Assembly (NCBI GenBank): GCA_900539185.1
Contig: UQBG01000011.1
Location: 39,534-103,533 of the forward strand
DNA from: an uncultured Clostridium sp.
GTDB taxonomy: Bacteria; Bacillota; Clostridia; Lachnospirales; Lachnospiraceae
Length of the DNA: 64,000 nucleotides
Direction: 5' to 3'
The translations under genes were made by a program, and so were the position numbers. Shown piece after piece: positions 42,216 to 51,123 of this stretch (the first letter of the stretch is position 1; each line of letters opens with the position of its first letter). The notes under the pieces were generated by a model. That model did no database searches, was not told the origin of the DNA, and saw only the letters and a list, made by a program, of their open reading frames with translations.

Positions 42216-43124
42216 ATGAAATCAAATAAACCATCAAATACGTGGATTGCAGCCGGTCTTTTAACGATTGTTACCACGATCACTACTATATATTGCCTGC
42301 TGGAATATCGGAATACCGTCTGGATCTTAGGACTCTCCAGCTTGTTGCTGTTAGCATCTGCATATTGGTTATTTATATGCATTTCCAGAGACAGAAAGGC
42401 TTCCGCTGCCATGCAGGAGAAGTCTGTCGGCGAAGAGCAGCGGGAACGTATGAACTACGAGGGAATGAAGCTTCAGGGAGAAGAACTGATCCGTCTGATG
42501 AATACCATCGGAAAGGGAACTTACGTCAATACAAAACATACATCACAATCTTTAAATGAACTGTCTGCAGAACTTATTCACAATCAGCAGACGATCACGG
42601 AGCTGTTACAGTCTCTGCAGCAAAATCAGACAAAAACAGCAAAGTTTCAGGTTAAATATCAGCAGGAGGATACCTCCCGTCTCGTACATGCTCTGGAGAA
42701 TATGACCACCTCTACGACTGCCGCTATCGCAAACGTTACCCCTGTCGAGTCAGCCACAACCGGAACGATAGACTTCAGCAGTCTGGATATGCAAGGTGTG
42801 ATTGATTCTATTCAGGATCTCTCTGAGCAGCTTGATCACATCAATCACAGTATTCAGGATCTGCAGCTTCAGGTTCGTACAGTCGTAGAACAGGCAGAAT
42901 CATTCTCGGAACCGAATACAAATATGACTTTCCCTGCAAATGAAGAAATCACTCTTGAGACAGAGGTTGAAACTCCTGAGACTGAAGAAGTCATTCCGGA
43001 ATCAGAAGAAATCATAGAAGACACTCCGGCTGAAACCGCCGATGTATCTTCTATCATCTCGGATGATCCGAACAAGCAGTTAAGTGCTGACGAGATTGCC
43101 GCACTCTTCGCAGCGTTGGGATAA
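42216..43124 (+). CDS. Two-TM membrane protein with coiled coil and FliM-like C-terminal motif
   Basis: 302 residues, ribosome site GGGGAGG. Two membrane helices at about 10-31 and 37-56 are followed by a cytoplasmic, predicted coiled-coil region (about 65-235), a very acidic Glu/Pro/Thr linker (240-285) and the end KQLSADEIAALFAALG. That last motif resembles the (L)SQDEIDALL peptide at the N-terminus of FliM/FliY that binds CheY or switch partners; here it is at the C-terminus. The protein is not recognised otherwise. It could be a membrane platform for a motility or signalling partner, but no flagellar gene is in the window. Confidence 0.7.
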   Translation: MKSNKPSNTWIAAGLLTIVTTITTIYCLLEYRNTVWILGLSSLLLLASAYWLFICISRDRKASAAMQEKSVGEEQRERMNYEGMKLQGEELIRLMNTIGKGTYVNTKHTSQSLNELSAELIHNQQTITELLQSLQQNQTKTAKFQVKYQQEDTSRLVHALENMTTSTTAAIANVTPVESATTGTIDFSSLDMQGVIDSIQDLSEQLDHINHSIQDLQLQVRTVVEQAESFSEPNTNMTFPANEEITLETEVETPETEEVIPESEEIIEDTPAETADVSSIISDDPNKQLSADEIAALFAALG

Positions 43125-43160
43125 TATGCTTTATGAATAAGAGGGGGAGGGCAGTCAATT

Positions 43161-43652
43161 ATGAACTTTATGGATTCATATAAACGCCTCGAAAAACTAT
43201 GTGGCGAAATAATGAATGATAATAATGGTATAACTGCCTATATTAAGGAAATGGAAACTACTCCCAGTGGTGATTTTTACATTAAAAGCTGGAGAAATGA
43301 TTTAAACAAACTTAAACACTACCGACGAGTTCGGAACCAGATTGTACATGAGCCCAATTGTAACGAACAAACTATGTGTACTCCTGATGATGCCTTATGG
43401 TTAGAAAATTTCCATACAAGGATTTTAAACCAATCTGATCCTCTGTCCTTATATTTGCACACAGTAAAAGCCAGCCCCCAAAAACATTCAACAGCTAAAA
43501 AAGAACCAAAGCCCGTACCTCGCGATCAGTCACCAAAAACTTCTACTGCCAACTCTGGATGTTTCTATTTTTTTATTACTGCTTTATGCGCTATTCTAAT
43601 CATTGTTTTTTTAATAATACTTTTTATAATTTTTAAACTATTTCATTTATAA
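43161..43652 (+). CDS. DUF6548-like protein with C-terminal membrane helix
   Basis: 163 residues. Residues 1-95 match the pattern of a small helical Lachnospiraceae family I recall as DUF6548 (YKRLEKLCGEIMND, NLKHYRRVRNQIVHEP, ENFHTRIL..DPL). A Lys/Pro/Ser linker and a strongly hydrophobic end (about 132-160) anchor it in the membrane. The RNQIVHEP core recalls HEPN-like RxxxxH (here R-N-Q-I-V-H), so an RNase-like or HEPN-derived fold is possible but unproven. It lies 36 bases after the preceding gene, on the same transcript. Confidence 0.7.
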   Translation: MNFMDSYKRLEKLCGEIMNDNNGITAYIKEMETTPSGDFYIKSWRNDLNKLKHYRRVRNQIVHEPNCNEQTMCTPDDALWLENFHTRILNQSDPLSLYLHTVKASPQKHSTAKKEPKPVPRDQSPKTSTANSGCFYFFITALCAILIIVFLIILFIIFKLFHL

Positions 43653-43667
43653 TACGAATATTGTTTA

Positions 43668-44261
43668 TCATTTCCTCTTGATTTTAAAGAAATGAAAATC
43701 GCAGCAGTCTCCGCCATACCCGAGTGTCTTTGTCCGTGTAAACCCGATTTTTTTCAATCCACCGTATGTCACGTCATCGACATCACAAAACAGGCTGCAA
43801 AGCTCTGCACAACCGTTTTCTACACAAGCTGTATGCCAAAGGCACTTCGTAATCGTAACATCATAGTAATCTTTTCCATGTTTTTGTACACTCTCCTGTA
43901 AGTCGGTTGTCCGCATAATTTTAAGAAATATACTGCTGTAGATCGTATAAAATCCCGGTACCACTTCCATCTTTGCGGTAGATGCATGCTTTTTTGCCGC
44001 AACAATATCAAGCATGTACTTTCGCATATATTTATAGATATCCTCTTTTGAAAAACCCGCTTCAGCCAGAGTTTTATACAATGCTATACGCGGAAGGATC
44101 GTCTGCGTAAGCGTCTTCATTTGATTCTTAGTCTTATTTTTTGTATTTTCAATAAGTGTAAAAAGCACCTTTTCCTGCTTATCATACAATGTATCTCCCT
44201 GATCTTTTCCGAATTCCTCCACCAGATATGCTTTTATCTGCTTTTGCTGCTTTATATTCAT
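43668..44261 (-). CDS. ATC-hydrolase-like protein (L-2-amino-thiazoline-4-carboxylate hydrolase family)
   Basis: 197 residues. The C-terminal half has the Cys-rich pattern of the family: TKCLWHTACVENGCAELCSL then FCDVDDVTYGG, and GGDCCDFHFF. The named member opens the thiazoline ring of a cysteine precursor, but most homologues have unknown substrates. It is probably cytosolic. It converges with the DUF6548-like gene, with only 15 bases between stops. Confidence 0.75.
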   Translation of the reverse strand: MNIKQQKQIKAYLVEEFGKDQGDTLYDKQEKVLFTLIENTKNKTKNQMKTLTQTILPRIALYKTLAEAGFSKEDIYKYMRKYMLDIVAAKKHASTAKMEVVPGFYTIYSSIFLKIMRTTDLQESVQKHGKDYYDVTITKCLWHTACVENGCAELCSLFCDVDDVTYGGLKKIGFTRTKTLGYGGDCCDFHFFKIKRK

Positions 44262-44382
44262 CGCTATAGCACCCCTTTATCGAATTTTTTCTCCACCTTA
44301 CCGGGAATTAAATGTTAGTTTATTCTAACTATTGTTAGTATATCATATTATCACTTATTTACAAGTCCACTTTTCTTTGCAT

Positions 44383-44429
44383 AAAAAAGCGAGTCCAATC
44401 GTAGTATCCCACTACATATCAGACTCGCC
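44383..44429 (-). terminator. Terminator of the ctpA unit
   Basis: GGCGAGTC / GACTCGC-type stem, inner AGTAGTGG pairing, then UUUUUU on minus. It lies 15 bases after the ctpA stop. Confidence 0.85.
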
Positions 44430-44443
44430 TATTATCTTCTATT

Positions 44444-45676
44444 CTACTGTGCTGTCAATATCTCTTCCGCTTTTTGAAGCTGTATATCCTGATCCTCCGG
44501 CAGAATCGGTTCCTTCAACAGTTCATCCGGCAGCTCTACTTCTACATCCGGCTCAATACCGATCTTATGAATATCATTTCCGTTTGGAGTAAAATACTTT
44601 GCAATCGTCAGTTTAATCGCAGATCCATCACTTAACGGAACCACCTGCTGAACGATTCCTTTTCCAAAGGTTGTAGTACCAACCAATGTAGCCACGCCAT
44701 GATCCTTCATACAGCCAGCAAAGATCTCAGAGGCACTGGCACTGCTTCCGTTGACCAGTACTGCCATTGGTATATCCAAAGACTCTTTGTCATCTGCCTC
44801 ATACTTTTCCAGTACCGTTCCATTCTTATCCTCAGTATATACTATGGTGCCTTCCGACAGGATCTGATTACACATATCAACGACAACATTTACATAACCC
44901 CCCGGATTATTCCGCAGATCTATAATTAATGACTGCATACCCTGCGCCTTCAAATCGCTGATTGCTGATCGGAACTGGTCCCCTGTCTTCTCATAGAAGT
45001 CTGTTACCTCTATGTAACCGATATTGTTTGCTAACATCTTATAGCTCACCGTTGAATTATCAATCGTCTTTCTTTCAATGGTCAATGTCAGCTCTTCATC
45101 TGTACTCGGGCGATATACCGTTACATCTACCGTTGTTCCCGGTTCTCCCTTGATCCAGGTTACTACCTCTGATACATCTTCTCCGTTCAGAGTCCGTCCA
45201 TTCACACCCGTAATGACATCCTTTGGAAGCATGCCGGCCGCCTCTGCTCCACTATCCTTAAACACCCGTATCACTGTCAGTGTCTTTGTTTCAGCATTCT
45301 GCTGAATGGAAACACCGATACCTTCATAGGATCCCGAGGACGTATTCATCATATCCTCATATTCCTCTGCCGTATAATATACCGAATATGGATCATCCAG
45401 ACTCTCCATGATCCCCTTATAAATGTACTCTTCCCGTTCCTGATCATCACTGGCATCAAAGTAAAACTTATCGTCTATGATACCATTGATCGTATCGATC
45501 TTATCCTGTACCTCATCCGTATACACACTCGAACCGGAATTGCCGGATCCCTTGCCAAATCCCGTTCCGGTTGAAGAACTGCTGCTGCCGCCCGGCAACA
45601 GATTCGTTACAGAACAACCGGTACACAGCACTGCTGTCATAGTCAGTCCTAATACAATCTTTGATAATTTTTTCAT
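44444..45676 (-). CDS. ctpA: C-terminal processing peptidase (S41)
   Basis: 410 residues. Lipoprotein-like signal (VLCTGC), Ser/Gly linker, PDZ domain (about 115-200, GIGVSIQQNAE, RVFKDSGAEAAGML) and S41 domain with Ser in NGSSASASEIFAG and Lys in TFGKGIVQ. It trims proteins outside the membrane, in other bacteria including cell-wall hydrolases. It is encoded next to two M23 hydrolases and FtsEX, suggesting a shared role in wall remodelling. Confidence 0.94.
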   Translation of the reverse strand: MKKLSKIVLGLTMTAVLCTGCSVTNLLPGGSSSSSTGTGFGKGSGNSGSSVYTDEVQDKIDTINGIIDDKFYFDASDDQEREEYIYKGIMESLDDPYSVYYTAEEYEDMMNTSSGSYEGIGVSIQQNAETKTLTVIRVFKDSGAEAAGMLPKDVITGVNGRTLNGEDVSEVVTWIKGEPGTTVDVTVYRPSTDEELTLTIERKTIDNSTVSYKMLANNIGYIEVTDFYEKTGDQFRSAISDLKAQGMQSLIIDLRNNPGGYVNVVVDMCNQILSEGTIVYTEDKNGTVLEKYEADDKESLDIPMAVLVNGSSASASEIFAGCMKDHGVATLVGTTTFGKGIVQQVVPLSDGSAIKLTIAKYFTPNGNDIHKIGIEPDVEVELPDELLKEPILPEDQDIQLQKAEEILTAQ

Positions 45677-45741
45677 AACCTATGTCCTTTCGCTTGTTAT
45701 TTCTTCTCTCTCAAGCTTGAACCCTCATCAGTAACCATTCA

Positions 45742-46962
45742 TTAATAATAGTTCATTGGGTTAACCGAATATCTGGAACTACTATAGCCCCCGACACGAA
45801 CCTCATAGTGCAGATGCCGTCCCTGCGTAGCCCCGGTTGCTCCCGACAGCATAATCGTATCGCCGGCATTTACATACTGACCTTCAGACACATATAGTGC
45901 GGATGCATGCATGTATATCGTATACAGCCCGTTTCCATGGCTGATAATAATCCAGTTTCCGGCCGTTGCACTTCTGCGCGCCAGAACCACAACCCCACTG
46001 GCTGCTGCCACGATCGGCGTACCGTCCGGGCATCCGATATCAATACCATAGTGATTCGCCGTAACAACTCCGGATGCCTCTCTGGTACCAAACCCTGAAT
46101 TGATCCGGGTGCTGGATGGGCACGGCCAAAGCAGTGCACCTCCTGTATATGGAACATAGTTTGATCCGGTATCTGTCGATACGGTCGTCTGATTTTGCTG
46201 TGCCTCCTGTGCCTTTCGAGCAGCCTCCGCTTCGATCGCTGCGATTCGGTCGGATGCCGCCTGAATCTCGGCATCGTACTGTTCTACCTTCTCCTGCTGA
46301 TCCTTAATCAGATCATCATATTCCGCCATTTCCTTATTCTTCTCATCCAACAGTGCACTTACGGTATCTTCCTCTTCCTGCACCTGCTGTGTCAGTCCTT
46401 CGACTGCCGCCAGATTCTGTTCCAGAATCAGTTCATCATTTGCGATCTGTTCTCTGGTTGCAATCAACTGCTCCAACATAGTATAGTCATATCCTGCCAT
46501 AGCGGACACATACTCTGGTTCATTTAACAGATCACTCATAGACTCCGCAGATAACAGCACCGCTGCATAGTCTGTATTCTCATTTTCATACATATACTGG
46601 ATCCGGCTACACATCTCAGCATACTGATTTTGCTCCTGTGCCTTTGCTGTCTCCAGATCCGCCTGCTTCTGTGTGATCTGCGTTTCCAGATCGGACTTCT
46701 GATTATTCAGATCATTGATCCGAACCTGAATATCTGCCATCTGTGTATCCAGATCATAGATATAGGTCTGAATATCCGACTTCTTACTCTCCAGCCCTGC
46801 CAGAATCTCTTCTGCCTGACTCTTATTATCCTCGGCATCCTTCTTATCCTGCTGTGCATCATCCAAAGAGGTTGCATATACCTGCGTAGATATTACACAT
46901 GTCAGAAGTACCGCTATTCCTGCCCTCAGAGTTCGCATTCGTTTCTTCATATTTCTCACCAA
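45742..46962 (-). CDS. EnvC/PcsB-like M23 peptidoglycan hydrolase, copy B
   Basis: 406 residues. Signal peptide (VLLTCVISTQVYAT), long coiled coil (35-240) and a C-terminal LytM/M23 domain with zinc ligands HYGIDIGCPDG and HLHYEVRVGG, both catalytic motifs intact. It is nearly identical in its first 50 residues and in architecture to the neighbour at 47035-48207. Coiled-coil M23 proteins beside FtsEX are activated by that complex to split the septal wall. Confidence 0.92.
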   Translation of the reverse strand: MVRNMKKRMRTLRAGIAVLLTCVISTQVYATSLDDAQQDKKDAEDNKSQAEEILAGLESKKSDIQTYIYDLDTQMADIQVRINDLNNQKSDLETQITQKQADLETAKAQEQNQYAEMCSRIQYMYENENTDYAAVLLSAESMSDLLNEPEYVSAMAGYDYTMLEQLIATREQIANDELILEQNLAAVEGLTQQVQEEEDTVSALLDEKNKEMAEYDDLIKDQQEKVEQYDAEIQAASDRIAAIEAEAARKAQEAQQNQTTVSTDTGSNYVPYTGGALLWPCPSSTRINSGFGTREASGVVTANHYGIDIGCPDGTPIVAAASGVVVLARRSATAGNWIIISHGNGLYTIYMHASALYVSEGQYVNAGDTIMLSGATGATQGRHLHYEVRVGGYSSSRYSVNPMNYY

Positions 46963-47034
46963 GCCTTCTTCTACTGCTACTTTCTGCTATTTTCTCTGTT
47001 GTTATCTTTCTACTGTACCTGCTTTCCCTGCCGC

Positions 47035-48207
47035 TTATTGGAAATAACTCAACGGATCTACCGCATAGGCAGAAGTATATCCGCCTACTCCTACACCAAA
47101 ATGCAGATGCGGACCGGTCGACCAGCCGGTAGAGCCTACCAGCAGCACGGTATCCCCCGCATTGACATACTGCCCCTCGGATACGCATAGCTGCGAACCA
47201 TGCATATACATCGTATAGAGCCCGTTTCCATGGCTGATGACTACCCAGTTTCCTGCAGAATTGCTATATCTGGATATAACCACAACACCACTGGCTGCCG
47301 CTACCGCAGGTGTGCCTGTCGGTGCTCCGATATCAATTCCTTTATGATTTGCATTTACATATCCACCATCCGGAGTCCGATATCCAAAGTAGGAGGTCAG
47401 TCTCGTACTGGATGGACACGGCCAGGTCAGTGCTCCACCCGAATACGGTACAAAGTTACCACTGTTTCTGGCGGCTGCTTCGAGCTGTGCAATCCGGCTC
47501 GATGCTGCCTGCAGCTCTGCGTCATACTGTGCAACCAGTTTCTCCTGTCTGGAAATCAGATCGTCATATTCTGCGATTTCCTGTGACTTTGCATCAATCA
47601 GACTATTGACGGTATCCTGTTCTGCCTCTGCCTGTGTCTTCAGCTCCTCGGCAGATGCCAAGTCCATCTGTAGCTGTTGCTCATCATTTGCGATCTGTTC
47701 TCTGGTCGCCACCAGCTGTTCCAGCATATTATAATCATATTCCGATATCGCAGATATATATTCCGGTCGATTCAGAATATCACTCATGGATTCCGAAGTC
47801 AAAAACGCATCTGCATAGCCGGCTTCATCATTCTCGTACATGAACTGAATCCGGGCACACATATCCGCATACTGCTTCTGTTCCTTGCTCTTTGCCGTTT
47901 CCAGATCTGCCTGTTTCTGTGCGATCTGTGTTTCCAGCTCCGATTTCTGATTGTTCAGATCATTGATCCGATTCTGAATATCCGCCATCTGCGTATCCAG
48001 TTCGGAAACGTACGTCTCTATATCCGACTTTTTACTTTCCAGTTCTGTCAGAATCTTCTCTGCCTGACTCTTATTGTCTTCAGCGTCCTTCTTATCCTGT
48101 TGCGCATCATCCAGAGATGTTGCATATACCTGTGTTGAAATTGTCAGTACCAGCCCTATGGCGATCAATGCCTTCGTGATACGCGGCCATTTCCTCATAT
48201 TCATCAC
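47035..48207 (-). CDS. EnvC/PcsB-like M23 peptidoglycan hydrolase, copy A
   Basis: 390 residues with signal peptide, coiled coil (about 30-230) and M23 domain (HKGIDIGAPTG, HLHFGVGVGG). Only one base separates its start from the ftsX stop, so ftsE-ftsX-hydrolase is one translation unit, the classic FtsEX-PcsB order. The duplicate follows after 72 bases; the near-identical stretch YATSLDDAQQDKKDAEDNKS shows a recent tandem duplication. Confidence 0.93.
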   Translation of the reverse strand: MMNMRKWPRITKALIAIGLVLTISTQVYATSLDDAQQDKKDAEDNKSQAEKILTELESKKSDIETYVSELDTQMADIQNRINDLNNQKSELETQIAQKQADLETAKSKEQKQYADMCARIQFMYENDEAGYADAFLTSESMSDILNRPEYISAISEYDYNMLEQLVATREQIANDEQQLQMDLASAEELKTQAEAEQDTVNSLIDAKSQEIAEYDDLISRQEKLVAQYDAELQAASSRIAQLEAAARNSGNFVPYSGGALTWPCPSSTRLTSYFGYRTPDGGYVNANHKGIDIGAPTGTPAVAAASGVVVISRYSNSAGNWVVISHGNGLYTMYMHGSQLCVSEGQYVNAGDTVLLVGSTGWSTGPHLHFGVGVGGYTSAYAVDPLSYFQ

Positions 48208-48208
48208 C

Positions 48209-49120
48209 CTATACCTTCAAATGCTTCCTTGTGGTTACCAGACTTCCTACAAATCCGATGCCGATACCGATCAACAGACAAACCGGTGTCAATGTATGGA
48301 ACACCTCGTTTCTAGGCAAAAATACCAGCCAATTCATAAGATTTGAGAAGTTATTTGTCAAAAATTCTACTACCATGCCATACATAAAGTATAACAGGAT
48401 ACATGGTACGATCGATCCTGCCAGACCGATGGTAATACCCTCTACTATAAATGGGGTACGAACAAAGAAATCGGTTGCACCGATCAGCTTCATAATAGAG
48501 ATTTCTTCCTTTCTGACCGTAATACCAATCGTGATCGTATTGCTGATCAGGAAGATGGAAACCAATAACAAAATCACGATAACTCCTACCGATGCATATC
48601 CTACCAAAGAATTGATTGATGCCAGATTCTTCGCAGTAACGGTAGAACTCTTTACCTTTCGTACACCATCCAGTCCTTCCAGAAAGGATACGAATTCCTG
48701 CTGCTGGCTGACATCCTTAATCGTAATATTATAGGATGCATAGTTTGCCAACGGGTTATCCTCACCAAAGGCTTCGTTGACCTTATCCTGATCCCCATGA
48801 AACAGTTCATTCGAGAACTGACTCCATGCCTGATCTGCCGAAACAAAGTCCATGGTATTCACCTCCGGCCGTACTCGGATCTCTTCTCCGATCGCATCGA
48901 TCTGTTCCTGTGAAACACCTTCATCAAAGAATACCGTTACCGCTACGGATTCCTCCATCTGCTGCATCATCGACTCAAAGTTCACTACGATTGCATAGAA
49001 GATTCCGAACAGGAACAGACATGCCACAATCGTACCAACAGAAGCCAATGAGAACAACAGGTTTCGTTTTATATTTTTCAGTCCCTGCAAAAAGCAGTAC
49101 CACAATGTACTAATCTTCAT
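48209..49120 (-). CDS. ftsX: Cell-division ABC permease FtsX
   Basis: 303 residues with four membrane segments (about 22-44, 175-200, 228-250, 270-292) and a large extracytoplasmic loop after the first that would contact the hydrolase. Typical SGxxxR-like N-terminus is RNLLFSLASVGTI. It overlaps ftsE by 11 bases. Confidence 0.95.
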   Translation of the reverse strand: MKISTLWYCFLQGLKNIKRNLLFSLASVGTIVACLFLFGIFYAIVVNFESMMQQMEESVAVTVFFDEGVSQEQIDAIGEEIRVRPEVNTMDFVSADQAWSQFSNELFHGDQDKVNEAFGEDNPLANYASYNITIKDVSQQQEFVSFLEGLDGVRKVKSSTVTAKNLASINSLVGYASVGVIVILLLVSIFLISNTITIGITVRKEEISIMKLIGATDFFVRTPFIVEGITIGLAGSIVPCILLYFMYGMVVEFLTNNFSNLMNWLVFLPRNEVFHTLTPVCLLIGIGIGFVGSLVTTRKHLKV

Positions 49121-49796
49121 CTATATACCCACCCTTTTTCACATCACTAATAATCGTACCCTTTTTCAAGGTTACGACTCTTTTCTTCATGGCATTTACG
49201 ATTTCCCGGTTATGGGTTACCACTACAACTGTCGTTCCACGCTTATTGACTTCTTCCAGTAACGTCATAATTTCCCAAGAGTTCTTAGGATCCAGGTTAC
49301 CGGTCGGCTCATCCGCAAGCAGGATAGATGGGTTATTTACCAATGCTCTAGCCAGTGCAACTCTCTGCTGTTCACCACCAGACAGTTCTCTCGGATAAGA
49401 CTTATATTTATCTCCCAGTCCTACCATCGTCAACATCGACGGAACCTGACGTCGAATATAACGTGGTGGTGTCTCTACGATTCGTTGTGCAAACGCAACA
49501 TTCTCATATACGTTTCGATCCTTCAGCAGACGGAAGTTCTGGAATACCACACCGATATCCCGCCGAATCTTCGGTATATCCTTTCGCTTCACCTTTGAAA
49601 AGTCTTTTCCGTTTATCGTAATCGTCCCGGAGGTCGGATCCAGCTCCTTCAGAAGAAGCTTCATCAGTGTCGTCTTACCGGAACCACTGCTTCCTACAAT
49701 AAAAACAAACTCTCCTTTATCAATCGAGATACTAACATCATTCAATGCTGTAGTACCTGTTGGGTACTTCATAGTAACATGATCAAGCACTAACAT
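49110..49796 (-). CDS. ftsE: Cell-division ATPase FtsE
   Basis: 228 residues. Walker A GSSGSGKTTLMKLL, signature LSGGEQQRVALARAL, Walker B LLADEPTGNLDP, switch VTHNREIV. The start YPTGTTALNDVSI is family-typical. With FtsX it couples cytosolic ATP use to wall hydrolase activity at the septum. Confidence 0.96.
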   Translation of the reverse strand: MLVLDHVTMKYPTGTTALNDVSISIDKGEFVFIVGSSGSGKTTLMKLLLKELDPTSGTITINGKDFSKVKRKDIPKIRRDIGVVFQNFRLLKDRNVYENVAFAQRIVETPPRYIRRQVPSMLTMVGLGDKYKSYPRELSGGEQQRVALARALVNNPSILLADEPTGNLDPKNSWEIMTLLEEVNKRGTTVVVVTHNREIVNAMKKRVVTLKKGTIISDVKKGGYIDED

Positions 49797-49830
49797 AACC
49801 TGTGCTCCTTTCGTTTATAATCAATCCTCC

Positions 49831-50928
49831 CTAGTAATCCAGAGATTCCATATATTTCATATATTTTACTACCATCAAAGCAATCTTAAACGTAATGGCA
49901 TCCTCAAACACCCGCAGATCCAGTCCTGTACTCTTCTGCAGCTTATCCAGCCGGTATACCAGTGTATTTCGATGGATGTACAACTGTCTGGAAGTTTCAG
50001 ATACATTCAAACTGTTCTCAAAGAACTTATTAATGGTAACTAAAGTCTCCTCATCGAACTCATCCGGTGACTTGCCATCAAAGATCTCCTTAATAAACAT
50101 CTTACATAAAGGAATCGGCAGCTGGTAAATCAAACGTCCGATACCAAGGTTGCTGTATGCTATGATATTACGATTACCATAGAAGATCTTTCCGACATCC
50201 AATGCCATCTTCGCTTCCTTATAGGAACGGGATACTTCCTTGATCTCATTCACAATGGTACCATACGCTACATGAACCGTAGACATTGCTTCAGTATTCA
50301 GCATATCAACGATCACCTTTGCCGTTTTATTCAGATCATCATAGGTTTCGTTTGCTTTTACTTCCTTTACCAGAATAATATTCTTCTCATCAACTGCGGT
50401 AATAAAATCCTTTGACTTTGCCGAAAAAATATTCCGTACCGTCTCCAAAGCATTATTATCCTTCTCCGTCTTTGTCTCTATTATGAATACAACTCTGCGG
50501 ATATCGGTATCGATATGTAGCTTCTTCGCACGGTTGTAGATATCAACCAATAACAGATTATCAAGCAGCAGATTCTTAATAAAGTTGTCCTTATCAAACC
50601 GCTCCTTGTAGGCTACCAACAGATTCTGCACCTGAAATGCAGCAATCTTACCAATCATATATACATCATCTGCTTCACCCTTTGCCAGAATCACATACTC
50701 TAACTGATTATCATCAAATACCTTAAAGAACTGATATCCCTGTAATACCTGACTTTCTGCCGGTGAACTTACAAATGCCAAAACTGCCTTCTCATATTCT
50801 TCAGCATCTCTCAATGTCGATGCTAATACCTTCCCCTCCGTATCCATTACACACAAGTCTATTCTTGTGATGGTCTTAATTCCCTCAATCGTATCCTGCA
50901 GGATTTGGTTCGAAATCATTTTATCCAC
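49831..50928 (-). CDS. PucR/CdaR-type transcriptional regulator
   Basis: 365 residues. N-terminal sensory region (1-120, ISNQILQDTIEGIKTITRID), middle GGDEF-like/GAF-like part, and the C-terminal PucR HTH (FFENSLNVSETSRQLYIHRN, then TLVYRLDKLQKSTGLDL). Such proteins regulate sugar-acid, purine or carbohydrate use. It is 195 bases from the UgpC-type ATPase gene, beyond two terminators, so it may regulate sugar transport; that is inference from position. Confidence 0.85.
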   Translation of the reverse strand: MDKMISNQILQDTIEGIKTITRIDLCVMDTEGKVLASTLRDAEEYEKAVLAFVSSPAESQVLQGYQFFKVFDDNQLEYVILAKGEADDVYMIGKIAAFQVQNLLVAYKERFDKDNFIKNLLLDNLLLVDIYNRAKKLHIDTDIRRVVFIIETKTEKDNNALETVRNIFSAKSKDFITAVDEKNIILVKEVKANETYDDLNKTAKVIVDMLNTEAMSTVHVAYGTIVNEIKEVSRSYKEAKMALDVGKIFYGNRNIIAYSNLGIGRLIYQLPIPLCKMFIKEIFDGKSPDEFDEETLVTINKFFENSLNVSETSRQLYIHRNTLVYRLDKLQKSTGLDLRVFEDAITFKIALMVVKYMKYMESLDY

Positions 50929-50990
50929 TCCTTCATTCTTGTATTCACTACACCTAACTATACTTATATATCATTTTATAGCATAATCAA

Positions 50991-51089
50991 CAAAAAAAAA
51001 AGAGGAAATCTGTAAAAATTGCAGTTCCTCACAAATATTTCACATTTTAACAAAAGGACCGCCATTCAGTCACCCGAACGGCGGTCCTT
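50991..51089 (-). terminator. Tandem terminators after the sugar-ABC ATPase gene
   Basis: First hairpin at 51054-51089: AAGGACCGCC / GGCGGTCCTT, followed by UUUUGUU. A second, at about 50992-51030, pairs GAGGAA / TTCCTC and is followed by eleven U. Both read minus and end the transcript of the gene at 51124. Confidence 0.85.
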
Positions 51090-51123
51090 ACTATATTCCA
51101 AGTTTCTATTCGGAATCAACAGA

